64,000 nucleotides of DNA from Liolophura sinensis (taxonomy: Eukaryota; Mollusca; Polyplacophora; Chitonida; Chitonidae). The notes under the pieces are model-generated. The model saw only the letters and a program-made list of their open reading frames with translations. It had not been told where the DNA came from and made no database searches. Shown piece after piece: positions 11,295 to 21,878 of the stretch. Positions within the stretch are counted from its first letter, which is position 1. Every line of letters starts with the position of its first letter. The DNA is taken from positions 17,689,976 to 17,753,975 of the forward strand of contig NC_088298.1 in assembly GCF_032854445.1 (NCBI RefSeq), given 5' to 3'. Made by a program: the position numbers and the translations under genes.

Positions 11295-11794
11295 TGTGCA
11301 GCTAATACATAGGCTACCTTCCTTCCTTCTACCATTTGGTGTCCTCAATAGCGATGCCGTCCTGATCAGTGACAACCTGAGTGAAAGGAGACAACCTACC
11401 TCGTTCGAAATGCCCACCCACTTGAAGACCAACTGACGAATTTGTCCAATGGTGGCGGCGTTTACGAAGATTGCCAACGTTTGAGCAATCACATGCGTCG
11501 GAACAAAAGTTCTCTGGATTTCTCGTCCTCGCCTTGGAATCCGATTGCCTTAAGTTTTCAATGCACGTGGTCTTGAATAAAGTGAATGAATGTAACGTAT
11601 ATTGCTCGGCAGGCTACCTGGTCATGTGGTACATGCCATATGAAAATGACGTACAGAGAAATATCCATTGCACTGTAATGCCCAAAAATTGAGGAATAAA
11701 TGTATACTAACGCAGTTCACACTTTTTTCATTTGATATATTTCGTGCCTTTCCATATCTTTCGCTTTTTGAAAGTACTTTGTTTAGTTTTATTC

Positions 11795-12301
11795 TTAATA
11801 CGTGCCAATAAATTCAAATCCTACCATGAATTCGTCGATCCTGACTATGATGGAGTTATTACTGACGAAAACCACGCTTCGGCGATAACGAATATGGCAC
11901 GGCTATCCAATGCCAATGCTTGGGACATTGAAGATATGCAAAGGTACATGATATCATGATGGGAATTTTTTTGTGATGGGAACGACAATGTTTGTGAAGT
12001 TGCAATTCCGAAGGTTGCACAGCGCGCCATGACATTCTGCACCGTTAAACATCCCACAGATGCACAGGAGAAAATTTGTATAGGATATGGGAGAACGTTT
12101 GATTTCATCGACCAAAACAAAAATGGCGTTATTTCCTCAGAGGAGCTAGCAATTTATTATTTAAGTCATACGGAATGCATAATGAAGACTTTCTCAAGAA
12201 TGCTTTGAAAAGACTTGATGTGAAAGAAAATAGTGTAGTATCACGTGAGGAGTTTGCGGGGGCTCATGTCGCCTTCAGGTACAGCGATGATCCTGGATAA
12301 C
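11795..12301 (+). pseudogene. EF-hand calcium-binding protein, SCP-like, copy 3 (dead, inverted)
   Basis: The only EF-hand copy on the plus strand. It starts without an ATG at about ANKFKSYHEFV, with loop 1 DPDYDGVITDEN and then TNMARLSNANAWDIEDM. A TGA stands where the paralogues have the first Trp of WWE (near 11957). Homology resumes in the same frame with WEFF, AIPKVAQRAMTFCT and loop 3 DQNKNGVISSEE. It then changes frame at about 12160 to reach KSYGMHNEDFLKN, a damaged loop 4 (DVKENSVVSREE, Gly6 lost) and a stop after YSDDPG, before the usual C terminus. One nonsense codon, one frameshift and an early stop make this a clear pseudogene. No acceptor-ATG junction is present, so its 5' boundary differs from the other copies. 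Confidence 0.85.
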
Positions 12302-12402
12302 TTGAAATACGTCTATATCTGTTTATCGTTTATATCTGTTTATCGTTTATATCTGTATATCTGAAATTATAATGTAACACAGAATACATTACCGATAAAA
12401 CC

Positions 12403-12750
12403 GACCCTGATAGCTCAGTAGAGAGTACGGTTCGGGAGAGGTAGATCCACAGTCAATCCTGGGTCGAGTCACACCTAAGACCTTAAAAGAGGACGTTGTA
12501 ACTTCTTTGCTGGGTGTTCAGCATGCAACGAGAGTGCAACGACTGGTTGAACCGTATGAGTATAATGGCTCGGGCGGGGTGGCTTACTTGGCTTCGGCAA
12601 GTCGTATCAGTGAAGCAGCACTAGATAAAAAAACGGTGGAGATCCGTCCTGCAACAAGGAGGCACATTACATGCACTCTAAGGATTCCTTCGTCGTCATA
12701 TGGCTAAAAAATGTTACGTGGGACGTTAATCCCCAAGCACTCACTCATTC
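12403..12750 (+). mobile_element. SINE-2 copy, near full length
   Basis: Head CCCTGATAGCTCAGTAGAGA (A box) and TGGGTCGAGTCAC (B box). The body shares TGTAACTTCTTTGCTGGGTG and AATGGCTCGGGCGGGGTGGC with the copy at 8374-8578. It ends GACGTTAATCCCCAAGCACT CACTCA. The open frame across it is a repeat artefact. Confidence 0.8.
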
Positions 12751-13079
12751 ACATTACTGGTAACATTAAAAGGCGAAGGTTTTCAGAGTATTTCGCAGCA
12801 TTAAGCATATTAGACCATAGTTAATTGCCTTAGATTGTTTTGTTTTGTATTTTGGATGTTATGTGGACGTTTTGAAAGGTACAAGACTGAAATTTGTCCA
12901 ACAATTAGTGTACCATCTTGCAGCTTCATGATCCGGGGGCCTGACACCTCCATGACCCTAGGCTTTTACACGTTCATGTTCTTTGGATATGGCGAGGTAA
13001 ATGTATTCTTAGGTTACAAAGTTAGTCCTTTGTTTGAAATATACTTATGTTTGTCATCAGTCAAACTATGAAACAGGCC
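12751..13079. other. No gene seen
   Basis: Spacer between SINE-2 and the LTR. The LTR start is uncertain and may lie anywhere up to about 13135. Confidence 0.35.
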
Positions 13080-13218
13080 GTGTCAGTTGTATTTCCTTGT
13101 GAAAGTGAAGTTCACTAATAAACCATATGGTATGTGCACAACTGCCGTCAGCTTCTAAATTTAGCTTGCCACTGTTTACATATGCTGAGTTCAGGGCCTG
13201 TTGTCTGCCTCTGCCTTA

Positions 13219-13297
13219 GAATGTTCCAGAATACGCTCAGTTCGGGGCCTTTTTGTTTACAACAAGTGTTCAGGAATTTTCTTATTCTAGAAAATTC
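13219..13297 (+). promoter_or_regulatory. Three perfect heat-shock-element triplets in the LTR
   Basis: GAATGTTCCAGAA at 13219-13231 (GAA-2-TTC-2-GAA), TTCAGGAATTTTC at 13269-13281 (TTC-2-GAA-2-TTC) and TTCTAGAAAATTC at 13285-13297 (TTC-2-GAA-2-TTC). Each is a full three-unit binding site for trimeric heat shock factor. The third ends 8 bases before the TATA box. Sites 2 and 3 are separated by 3 bases, so they are two trimer sites rather than one register. Confidence 0.7.
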
Positions 13298-13305
13298 CAC
13301 CAGTC

Positions 13306-13312
13306 TATATAA
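13306..13312 (+). promoter_or_regulatory. TATA box of the LTR promoter
   Basis: TATATAA, placed between the heat-shock elements and the expected transcription start near 13335-13340. Its position relative to the downstream AATAAA fits the U3/R boundary of an LTR. Confidence 0.65.
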
Positions 13313-13668
13313 GACCTAAGAAAGCAGCTCAAAGGAGGAGAAAGGAGAATTATTGAGAGTTTTGGATGCTTTCGCTGTGTGTTACTTTAGTAGGCCTTTT
13401 GTGCCGAATTTTGGTGTCTTTATAGCCTCTGGCTTTGTTATATCCTATCTCCACCGAGCACTTATTCAGTCTGAACTTGTATATTTAATTTGTGCTCTTG
13501 TGTACACACTGCTTATTAGTACACGGACCCTGTCTGTGGAATTTTGTGTATATTTCGTCATACACTCGGTTATACTGTGGATTTTCCCTCTTATGAATAT
13601 TGCCTCTGTGCAATTTTTAAGCACTGTGGAGTATATACGTTCGTTTGGACTTGACACCCTTGTACATG

Positions 13669-13766
13669 TAAGTACTTTAGTATTTGTATAGATACTGTTA
13701 TCCTTTCTTGTTAAACTTAAGTACTTTAGTATTTGTAAAAGTTTTGTTATCTGTTCTTGTTAAACC
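13669..13766 (+). repeat. 49-bp direct duplication inside the LTR
   Basis: TAAGTACTTTAGTATTTGTA begins at 13669 and again at 13718, each copy running to CTTGTTAAAC. It lies in the R region just before the polyadenylation signals. Confidence 0.8.
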
Positions 13767-13880
13767 CAATAAATTGTTGTAGAATAAAAATCTGCTGGTT
13801 TTGGTTTTATGCGGCTAAACTGTCGTGTATTTCGAACAAGCCATCTCTTTATAATACAGACAGTTTGGGTCGTAACAAAT

Positions 13881-13898
13881 TGGGGGCTTGTCCGGGAA
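13881..13898 (+). other. Primer-binding site, tRNA-Pro type
   Basis: TGGGGGCTTGTCCGGGAA matches the tRNA-Pro primer-binding site used by many retroelements (TGGGGGCTCGTCCGGGAT) at 16 of 18 positions. It lies 3 bases after the LTR end, where reverse transcription would start. Confidence 0.75.
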
Positions 13899-13995
13899 GT
13901 GCATTTGAATTGGAATTGAAAGGATTTTGAGTAAGTTGTGTCATTTTTCTAGTCTTTGACTTTGTAGTAAATTTTGCCAGCAGATTTTATTCATC

Positions 13996-15276
13996 ATGTC
14001 GGATTTTAAGCCCGACGAGTTTATGGAAGCGCCAGATCAGGATATTTTTGACGTGTTAAATAAGCATGATTTGTATGCTTTAAGCAAGTACCTGAATCTT
14101 AATATCAAAAGATCCTTACGCAAGAAAGATATGCAGTTTAGTATTGCTAAATGTTTGGTAGAATTACAGGAGTTTGATGAAAGTGCATTAGATGCGTACA
14201 GGCCTGAGGGCGATGATTCCACTGTAATAAGACTGAAAGAGTTAGAACTGAAGGAAAAGGAAAATGAAAGATTGTTTAAAGAAAAGGAAGATGAAAGATT
14301 GTTTAAAGAAAAGGAAAATGAAAAAAAAGGTTGTTTAAAGAACGGGAGAATAAAAGAGTGTTCGATTTGGAGAAATTGAGACTTCAGAGCGAAATTAAAG
14401 CGAGGAAACTAGAAGGAGATAGGTCTGGCTTAAGTTTTTCTGATATGCCTCTAAAATTTGACGTCGCTGGAAACATAAGATTGGTGCCACAATTTCGTGA
14501 GACTAATGTAGATAATATTTTCTACAGTTTGAGGAGATTGCTCAAAATTTAGAGTGGCCTAAAAAGTTTGGGACTACCCTTTTACAGCGTGTGTTAACCG
14601 GCAAAGTTATGGATATATACACAGTTATCAACAGAACAGGCTGCAGATTATGATTTTGTGAAAGATGTTATCTTAAAAAGATATGAGCTTGTGCCAGAAA
14701 TTTAGAAATTTTGAGAAAAGAGATCAGACTTACATTGAATTTGCTAGGCAGAAGGAACAGTTGTTTGAGCAGTGGTGTTCTGTTAAAAGTGTAGATAAAG
14801 ATCATGAAAAGTTAAAAGAGATCATTTTGATTGAAGACTTTAAAAGGTGTATTAATGATGATGTCAGAACTTTCATTGAGGACAAAGAGGCTGATACATT
14901 AGAAGTAGCAGCCACTATGGCTGATACTTACACCGTTACACATAAGGTCTTTTTTCAGAAAAAGCCGTCTACATTTAGAAAGCCTCAACCATTTTCCAGC
15001 AGTTCATTTAACTCAAATTCAGGCCCACCGAAACAGACTCAAAATTTTGACAAATCAGGTGAGCAAAGAAGGCCTGTTAATTCGAACACTACTCAACGAA
15101 GGTCTGGTCATACATTTACTGATAGACAGTTTAGCAGGGTTACATGTAATTATTGTAGGAAGCCAGGCCATGTTGTTTCAAATTGTTATGCTTTAAAGAG
15201 AAGGCAAGAACAGGAGGGTGGCTCCAAGCCTACTGGTTTGTGTGTTACCGCTAAAAAGTCTGATGTAGTGGTGTAA
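13996..15276 (+). pseudogene. Broken gag of the LTR retrotransposon
   Basis: Gag would build the virus-like particle. The first frame opens at 13996 with MSDFKPDEFMEAPDQDIFDV and becomes a lysine/glutamate-rich coil with short tandem repeats. It breaks at an A8 run near 14325. Matching pieces continue in other frames (14331-14552, then about 14540-14680), and the last opens at 14683. That last piece has a helical capsid half (residues 5-88) resembling the SCAN-like gag of Gmr1-type Ty3 elements, and a CCHC zinc knuckle (C155, C158, H163, C168). At least four frame breaks make it non-functional. No protease, reverse transcriptase or integrase follows, so the element is cut off after gag. Confidence 0.8.
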
Positions 15277-15754
15277 CGAGGTCTATGTCAAACAAACTTT
15301 CTGATGACGGCAAAAACACAGTAACGGACTTACAAGAAACATTTCTTACACAAATGTTTACTCAAGGCGACTGCATTAGTAATGATAAATCAGACCATTG
15401 TGACATACCACCATACCGTTGGTTTGTTAGATGACTTTGTCCTTGTTTGGCTCTGTCCAATCCAGCTGTCGCTGCTTAGGCTGCGGTTTGGAATGAGGAG
15501 ATTTGTCAGTTACATGTCGGGACAGTGAAATCTTGACTACTTACCAATTTGATGTGGACGAGCAAGAAAAACCATTATAAGCTTGTTTCATGGATGTGAG
15601 AATAATTGCGACGTTCTTGTTTACACCTTTTATTTAGTTATGTTGTATTTCATGCAGCACTCCTATAGGAGGACTAACTAGTACATGTGTGGGACTTCTA
15701 CATGGCACCTTTACAGACCGGTACTTATTACAGTCTAACCGATCAGTACATCTT
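15277..15754. other. Gene-free stretch after gag
   Basis: No pol motif is visible in any frame. Around 15710-15760 motifs of the following minisatellite begin (GACCGGTACTTATTACAG). Confidence 0.4.
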
Positions 15755-15965
15755 ACATCCTGACAGAGCTGTTAATCGTACACCAAGAAAGGCCGGTGCA
15801 TATAACATCTTGACAGATTGGATTATCGTGCACCACGAAAGGCTGGTGCATATAACATCTTGACAGATTGGATTATCGTGCACCACGAAAGGCTGGTGCA
15901 TATAACATCTTGACAGACCGGATCATCGTACACCACGAATGGCGGGTGCATGTAACATCTTGATA
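15755..15965 (+). repeat. 50-bp minisatellite, left arm
   Basis: Units start ACATCTTGACAGATTGGATT and end CACGAAAGGCTGGTGCATAT. ACATCT recurs at 15805, 15855, 15905 and 15955, an exact 50-base period. Confidence 0.9.
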
Positions 15966-16539
15966 GCGTGCAATGAAAGTCCGTTGTTTCGCTTTTATGG
16001 TTTTACATCACCCGGGAAAGTGTTGCGGCGCGATGTGAACTTTGACATTGACAGACAACATGTGGTCGACTTGTTGACATTATGAAAGCGGTGTAATGGT
16101 CTACAAAACGGTATTTCAAATGCACTGACATCCCATGTGTTTCGTAAAGATATGTTCTCTCCTCGCCTCTGATATTTGCACGCGACAGACAGCTATGTTC
16201 ATTGAAAATAATTGTTTCATTAACTCTGTTCTTTTCCGCCAAAAATCGCACTGCAACTACAACATATCGTAAATGTAATCAGTTTTATACAGTAAGTACA
16301 GTTAACATTAACGGCCGCCTGGCGCCTACATTCTATGGCATATATCAAAAGCGCGTACTAAGTGAAGGCATCTTATGCAGGTTTATGTTTGTTTTCTTTG
16401 CAGTCAATCGAATATATGTGATCACAATTATATGCGGGTTCAGGTCTTGTTCAACTGCTGTACCACGGTTCAAGCTTGTTCATTAACATCGGTGATATTC
16501 TGGGAACAACGATTGGCGGTAAGCTGTTACATACAGATG
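15966..16539. other. No gene seen
   Basis: Sequence between the two blocks of the left minisatellite arm. Short open frames on both strands have no recognisable domain. Confidence 0.4.
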
Positions 16540-16736
16540 GCACACCACGAAAGGCCGGTGCATGTAACATCTTGACAGGCCTGTTCATCGTACATCACGA
16601 AAGGCCGGTGCATGTAACATCTTGACAGACCGCATCATCATACGCCACGAAAGGCTGTGTATGTAACATCATGACAGACCGGATAATCGTACACACCCTG
16701 ACAGACAGGTGCATCATACACCCTGATAGATCGGTA
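16540..16736 (+). repeat. 50-bp minisatellite, left arm continued
   Basis: About four degenerate units with CACGAAAGGCCGGTGCATGT and AACATCTTGACAG, ending in TACACCCTGATAGATCGGTA immediately before the LINE 3' end. Confidence 0.85.
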
Positions 16737-16955
16737 CATTTTTTTTTTAATTTAATTTAATTCTTTATTTGTTTACTGAGGATATCCCACAACCCATGGG
16801 TCACTAGGGGGTCTCCTCAAACTTATATACATCATATATTTATATAATCAAAAACTTGATAGTGAAGAATAACATATTTACAATACACATAACATATTTA
16901 CAATACACATAGGCGTCCAATATTGCACACACTCATATACTTCATTAGGTACCAA

Positions 16956-17866
16956 TTATATAACAGGTTTAAGAATGGGTTTCAGTCTTAGCACTTTGTA
17001 CCTTAAAAGGAGCTTGTTTGAACTACTTGGTGAGTACGATGGATAAATCTTCGAGTATCTTGAATGAATTTGTGCACAGAACGTAAAGTAAAAAGTAAAA
17101 AGTAAAATATTTGAGATATGTTTTGAGCAATGCGGAAGGAAAATAGATAAGTGAGCATTTGGAGAAATCGTTTTAGTAAACCTGTGGAACATGTGCTTCC
17201 TTTGAGCGGCATATGCGGGACATTCAATAAGAAAATGATGAGAATTTTCACATCTGTAATTACATTTATGACAAGACTGGTCATCTGAAAGGCCATTTGT
17301 AAATAAGTCTGCGTGAAGAACGCTCAGTCCCATCCTACAATGCAGTATCGAGGAAAATGTTACAAAAGAATCGTACAGTACGGAAATAGTAATGCTGTCA
17401 ACAAAACTAGGTTTGAGATAGGATTTAAGCTTTTCTAGAGAGTCGTGACGAAAGTGGAGAAGTATTGAATCCCAATCTTTAATTGTTTGGGGAATAAATG
17501 ACGACATGTACAACTGGATACGACCTTTGGGAAGACGGATGTTGTGCTTATTTCGTAGATTGTATGTACTGGCGACAGCTTCATTTCCGCATGGTAGTAA
17601 TTTTTCAAATAAGGAGGCGATAGCCCATTTATAATTTTATGGAAGAGAAGAATTCTGTGGGATCTACGTCTCACATAAAGCGGTTCCCATCTTAGTTCGT
17701 TTAATAATTTACTATACGATGTCCGACCTAGGCCCCCAGAACAGAGAAGAGCAGCTCTTCGCTGAATTGTTTCAAGTTTTTGAGACAACACTATACCGCA
17801 ATTGTCAAACAGGATGTCACCGTATTCGATGGTAGATCTTATTTGACTGAAGTATAGAGTTTTCAA
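16956..17866 (-). pseudogene. LINE ORF2, C-terminal part with zinc-binding tail
   Basis: The first piece (17866-17435) reads FSQIRSTIEYGDILFDNCG, the thumb region after the reverse transcriptase. A frame change at about 17435-17513 leads to SCHKCNYRCENSHHFLIEC, a Cys/His cluster near the C terminus of many CR1/Jockey-type proteins that may bind template nucleic acid. Stops between 17866 and 17908 separate it from the reverse transcriptase. Confidence 0.75.
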
Positions 17867-17907
17867 ACATTTTCGGGTAAGGCATTTCTTACGTGGGTTG
17901 AGAATAC

Positions 17908-18828
17908 TCAGTTTTTGTTACATTTATTAACTAAGTTTCTAATGTGTTCGTCCCATTTCCCATTGTGTTGTAAAAAGATCCCAAGGTGTTTGTGGGACTG
18001 AAGGATCTTCACCGCCGTGCCATTAAGATACAGTTTGGGATAGGAAGGATTTCCCTTTAATGATACAAGTAAATAAACTGTCTTAAGAGCATTGAATGTG
18101 ACACACCATTGATTTGCCCACGATGCTAACTTGTTAAGGTCACGGTTCAGTCTAGTTTCTGAGACTGGTAGTTCTTTAATTTCTTCTAACAAGGATGTGT
18201 CGTCAGCAAATATATTTATGTCACATTCAATATTAGTATTTGTATCATTTATGAAGATAAGAAACAACAAAGGACCAAGTACAGAGCCCTGGGGAACTCC
18301 TGAGTACGTAGGATTCGAGCTAGATTCTTTACCGTTGAGGCAAACAGAGATTGATCGATCAGATAAGTAATCATTTATCCACGCCAGTAACATTCCTCCA
18401 ATACCCATCTGCCTCAACTTAAATAGTAAACCTGTGTGCCAAACCTTGTCAAAGGCTTTGCTCACATCCAAGAATACCAAACACATATCATTACCGTTGT
18501 CTAAACCTTTATAAATATTATGGACGATTTTAGTTAGTTGACAGATAGTTGAATCACCACTTTTGAATCCTGCATTGTGAGGAATAAGAATATTGTTTAT
18601 CGTAAGATATTGATATAAATGTTTATAGACGACTTTTTCAAATACTTTGGATATCGATGGTTGAAGACATACTGGTCTGTAGTTAGAAATACAATGTCGA
18701 TCACCTTTTTTAAATACTGGGCAAACACGGCACCTTTTCCACGCGGACGGAAAGACGCCATTTTGTAATGAAGAGTTAAATAGTTTTGTAAGCGAGGGTA
18801 CTATACTTCCTGCTGCAATCTGCAACAT
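17908..18828 (-). pseudogene. LINE ORF2, reverse transcriptase part
   Basis: Canonical motifs appear in order: NYRPVCLQPSISKVFE, FLDVSKAFDKVWH (first catalytic Asp), SGVPQGSVLGPLLFLIFIND and NIFADDTSLL (catalytic FADD). These belong to the polymerase that copies LINE RNA at the nicked target. All catalytic residues are kept in this segment. The segment is cut off from the endonuclease by a frameshift near 18925 and from the C-terminal part by stops near 17890. Confidence 0.85.
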
Positions 18829-18920
18829 AAAATTACTGATCCCATCCGGACCTGATGCCTTCCTTGTATTTAACGAACTGAGACACTGACCAACTTCCTT
18901 TTCAGTTATTTGTATACTGT

Positions 18921-19997
18921 TTAAACGAGTTGTAGTAACGAGAAGGAGAAGTCCAGCAAGTCGGGGACAGGAGATGGAAGGTCAGAATGTGATGCAAAGA
19001 ATGCACAGAAAGCATTGGCCTTATCAATATCCCTGGACACATTTATTCCATTTACGAGTAGTGGTGGTATTGGAGGTTTTGCTTTAGAACCCAACAGTGA
19101 TTTCATTGAAGACCAGTAAGTCTTGGTATCTAGATTTGGGTCAGATAGTTTGGTCTTTAGACGTGTAGCGTAGCGACGAATTGCCTCTCTTTTGGCTGTG
19201 TTGGCCTCCCTTCTGGCTATATAGAAGCGAAATTTATCTTTTTCGTTTTTAGATCTTTTATACTTTTTAAAGCATCTATTTCGAATTCGTAACTCATATC
19301 GCACATCATTGGTCACCCAGGGCTTGTCGCGAGGTCTCACGGTAATTTCTTTATTTGGGATAGCTTCCTTACAGCATGATAGAAAAAGATTTGACCATGC
19401 ATACACTTTGTCATTTATATCAGTGAAAACGTCACATATATCCCAGGGTGAGACAGACAGTAAGTTACGTAGACGGTCTATATCAGCACATTTAAGGTCC
19501 CGTACATGTCTTTTAAAAGATTTAGGTTTATCATTGCACAGAACATCCAGTTTACAATAGATCGTGCAGTGGTCAAGATTAGCCATGGGACAAGCCACTC
19601 CGTAATCTATTACATATCTCATATTGTCAGTGATTATTAGATCTAATAAATAAGCACTGTCTTCCGTATATCTTGTCGGCTCATTCAGTATTTGAAATAA
19701 ATTTTTCCCAGCCAAAAGGTCGGAAAGTTTCATTTTTAATTCACTCTTTTCATGGTATTTATTCCAGTCAGTGCAGCGATCGTTAAAATCACCAAATATT
19801 AGTAAAGCATGTGGGTTTTCTGATATAACAGAAGTGAGAGTAGAATCAAAGTTATCAATAAAAAGATCCCGTGATTCCGTTGATTGGTTAGGAGGGCGGT
19901 AACATACAGCAACTAATACACTTCTATTGAACAATTCAATTGTAATCCATAGCATTTCATTTTCATTTTCAAGATCTAATCTGCGTGTGATATTCAA
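18921..19997 (-). pseudogene. LINE ORF2, endonuclease part
   Basis: Contains VAVCYRPPNQS, LLIFGDFNDRCTDWN (the GDFN motif of the exonuclease/endonuclease/phosphatase fold) and MANLDHCTIYCKLD (the catalytic -DH- at the domain end), then KPWVTNDVRYELRIRNRCFK of the linker. It nicks target DNA to prime reverse transcription. The first part of the domain is in the neighbouring frame at 19994-20512; the shift lies in a GGGG run near 20025. Confidence 0.8.
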
Positions 19998-20512
19998 TGA
20001 TGACTTACAATAAATGGCAACACCCCACCATGCCTATCTCTGTCTTTCCTTATAATGTAGTACCCTTCTATATTAACTCTTTCATCTGGTATGGCAGAAC
20101 TAAGCCAAGTTTCTGTTACACAAATAATATCGTAATCATGTTCTATTACAAGTACGGTCGAGACTTCGTCTAACTTAGAATATGATGACATTTGATCATC
20201 AGACTGAGCCAGAAGGCTCCTAGCATTAAAATGACAACATCTTAAGTTATGCGAGCTTGGTGGTCCCGGATTTTTATGTATATCTCCGCATCGCAGCAGT
20301 AATGCGATATTGACAATTAAAACGTAATTCAAATTGTTTAACATACAAAGAATACCTATAATAACACAAAATAGTAAAGAGTCAGTAGCATTACAAATCA
20401 CTGTTAATTCATTCAGCAGGTTTATAAGTTTGATTAGGTGTACCCTACTTTTACAGCACACAAAGTTATACCAAGTCCCGATTGCCACACGATATTGACT
20501 CAGGTAATCCAT
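19994..20512 (-). pseudogene. LINE ORF2, N terminus with 2A-like motif and start of endonuclease
   Basis: A hydrophobic segment (about residues 47-73) leads into LLLRCGDIHKNPGP (G76 to P84), the form of a 2A translational-recoding peptide, with His where canonical 2A has Glu. The endonuclease start follows: CCHFNARSLLAQ and ICVTETWLSS. In this LINE group such N termini may act as a signal or self-separating leader. The frame is lost after DRHGGVL. Confidence 0.75.
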
Positions 20513-20749
20513 GACGTAACAACATTTAAGAACGAAAGAAGCACATGTTCTAGCCTGGTTACCATCGTACTCACTTTATAACAGCTCGAATTTTTGTTTA
20601 TTACGCATGTCGTTTTCGGTAAGATCACGTGTAACATAGTCCAGTACATACAAGTAAGAATTTCAAAATAAATCAAAAAATATGAGAAGTGAGTGCGTAC
20701 ATAGTACGTCCTCAGAAGCACCAGTCCCAGACAGAAGCGTATAGGGAAA

Positions 20750-20885
20750 GGTGGGTTACATGTTAAACCCTGTCAAATGTAAGATGCACTGGTCTGTCAT
20801 ATTGTAACATATAACGGTCTATCGGGGTGTAAAATGTGCCAGTTTGTCAAAGAGTAACATGTACCGATCTATCAGGGTGTAATAT
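20750..20885 (-). repeat. Minisatellite, right arm in opposite orientation
   Basis: The plus strand reads ACCGATCTATCAGGGTGTA at about 20857, the exact reverse complement of TACACCCTGATAGATCGGT at about 16715. TGGTCTGTCATATTGTAACA and GGTCTATCGGGGTGTAAAA are further inverted units. The arms face each other across the LINE. Confidence 0.8.
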
Positions 20886-21715
20886 GGCGAAATAATCTTC
20901 CATATATTTCCAGACTCAAATTTTCCAATTACAGTTTTCTTTTAAGTAGATGTGGGCAAAGTGTCCACAATTTCTGGCACTCTGCTTAATAGCTATCTAA
21001 TTCAGCTTTACTCGGGACTGGGGGGCTGTATATTCATCATGTTGAGCTTGATCACTACGTTGGATATATGAACAGTTCTAATACACCGATGTATTCTCGC
21101 GACATTAGCCACACACCCATAATGACTCGCTAGCAACACAGCAGGTAGGACAAATGAAGTAAACATGGCGGAATAATCAAATTTTGAACACATACCAGAA
21201 TTTTTTTCATAACAGCAAAAAATAACCAAGCGCTCCAGGGAAAGGGGATATAACTTCTGCATAAATGGCTATGTTCACGCCATTCAGCTTTTCGTTTTGC
21301 AAAAAAAATGGAAATAAATATAAATTTGATGGAAATAAGCGTAAAATGCTATCGCTCTATGTGGGAAAACGAGTCACCACATAAAATCAACATGAAGTTG
21401 AGTATTCCAGAAGAGTTTGATCTGCGACACTACCGCTTTGTACAGCTGTTGTATAAATTATATATAACCTAAGGACAACGTTTTAGTTTGCCAATTTACA
21501 GGCGTACAATCTGTATATAACGTTTCTTGATGGCACTGATCGATCAAAGAACAACAAGAACGTATACTGTAGGCCTACCTGCACATGTTTTGGCCAACTG
21601 CTTTCCGAATGAATAAAAATGAATCTTTAATGAAAATAAAGCAAATATCGTATCTTATGTGGACATTTTTTAATATGGCTTATAAAAGCTTTAACATAGA
21701 TTTAGTACACCTAAT
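20886..21715. other. No gene seen
   Basis: No domain or known repeat in either strand. Confidence 0.4.
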
Positions 21716-21720
21716 ACAGA

Positions 21721-21878
21721 TATATTTATTTATTTATTTATTTGATTGGTGTTTTACGCCGTACTCAAAAATATTTCACTTCTACGACGGCGGCCAGCAT
21801 TATGGTGGGTGAAAACCGGACAGAGCCCAGGGGAAACCCAGGACCATCTGCAGGTTGCTGACAGACCTTCCCACTAGT
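21721..21878 (-). mobile_element. SINE-1 copy with target-site duplication
   Basis: The plus strand reads TTTATTTGATTGGTGTTTTA, CTACGACGGCGGCCAGCATT and CAGGTTGCTGACAGACCTTC. It is flanked by ACAGATATA at 21716-21724 and 21879-21887. The tRNA-like head is missing, so this is a 5'-truncated insertion, as expected for LINE-mobilised SINEs. Confidence 0.85.

Larger units (their letters stand above)
13080..13877 (+). mobile_element. 5' LTR of a Ty3-type LTR retrotransposon
   Basis: The right edge is well set: ...GGGTCGTAACA ends in CA three bases before a tRNA-Pro-type primer-binding site. Inside are three heat-shock-element triplets and TATATAA (13306) as promoter, a 49-bp duplication, and polyadenylation signals AATAAA (about 13768 and 13784), which order U3-R-U5. 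The left edge is a guess because the 3' LTR is not in this window. Confidence 0.7.
16737..20740 (-). mobile_element. CR1/Jockey-like LINE, decayed, minus strand
   Basis: A non-LTR retrotransposon about 4 kb long. Going 5' to 3' on the minus strand it shows a 5' leader, an N-terminal hydrophobic/2A-like segment, an apurinic-type endonuclease, a reverse transcriptase, a C-terminal zinc-binding tail and a 3' end rich in AATTA units followed by nine A residues. It is broken by at least three frame shifts plus stops and cannot encode a working protein. It sits between oppositely oriented minisatellite arms. The 5' limit (about 20740) is approximate; I found no convincing target-site duplication. 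Confidence 0.85.

Noticed and set aside
12507-12707. 66-codon frame with QHATRVQRLVEPYEYNGSGG
   Set aside because: Translation of the SINE-2 body.
13353-13691. 112-codon hydrophobic open frame inside the LTR
   Set aside because: Lies in the R region of an LTR next to the 49-bp duplication and has no family features; more likely chance.
15755-16736. Possible CRISPR-like array
   Set aside because: Units are contiguous 50-mers without unique spacers, in a eukaryotic genome; it is a minisatellite.
16956-20512. A functional LINE
   Set aside because: Catalytic motifs are present but spread over several frames with stops, so this copy cannot be autonomous.
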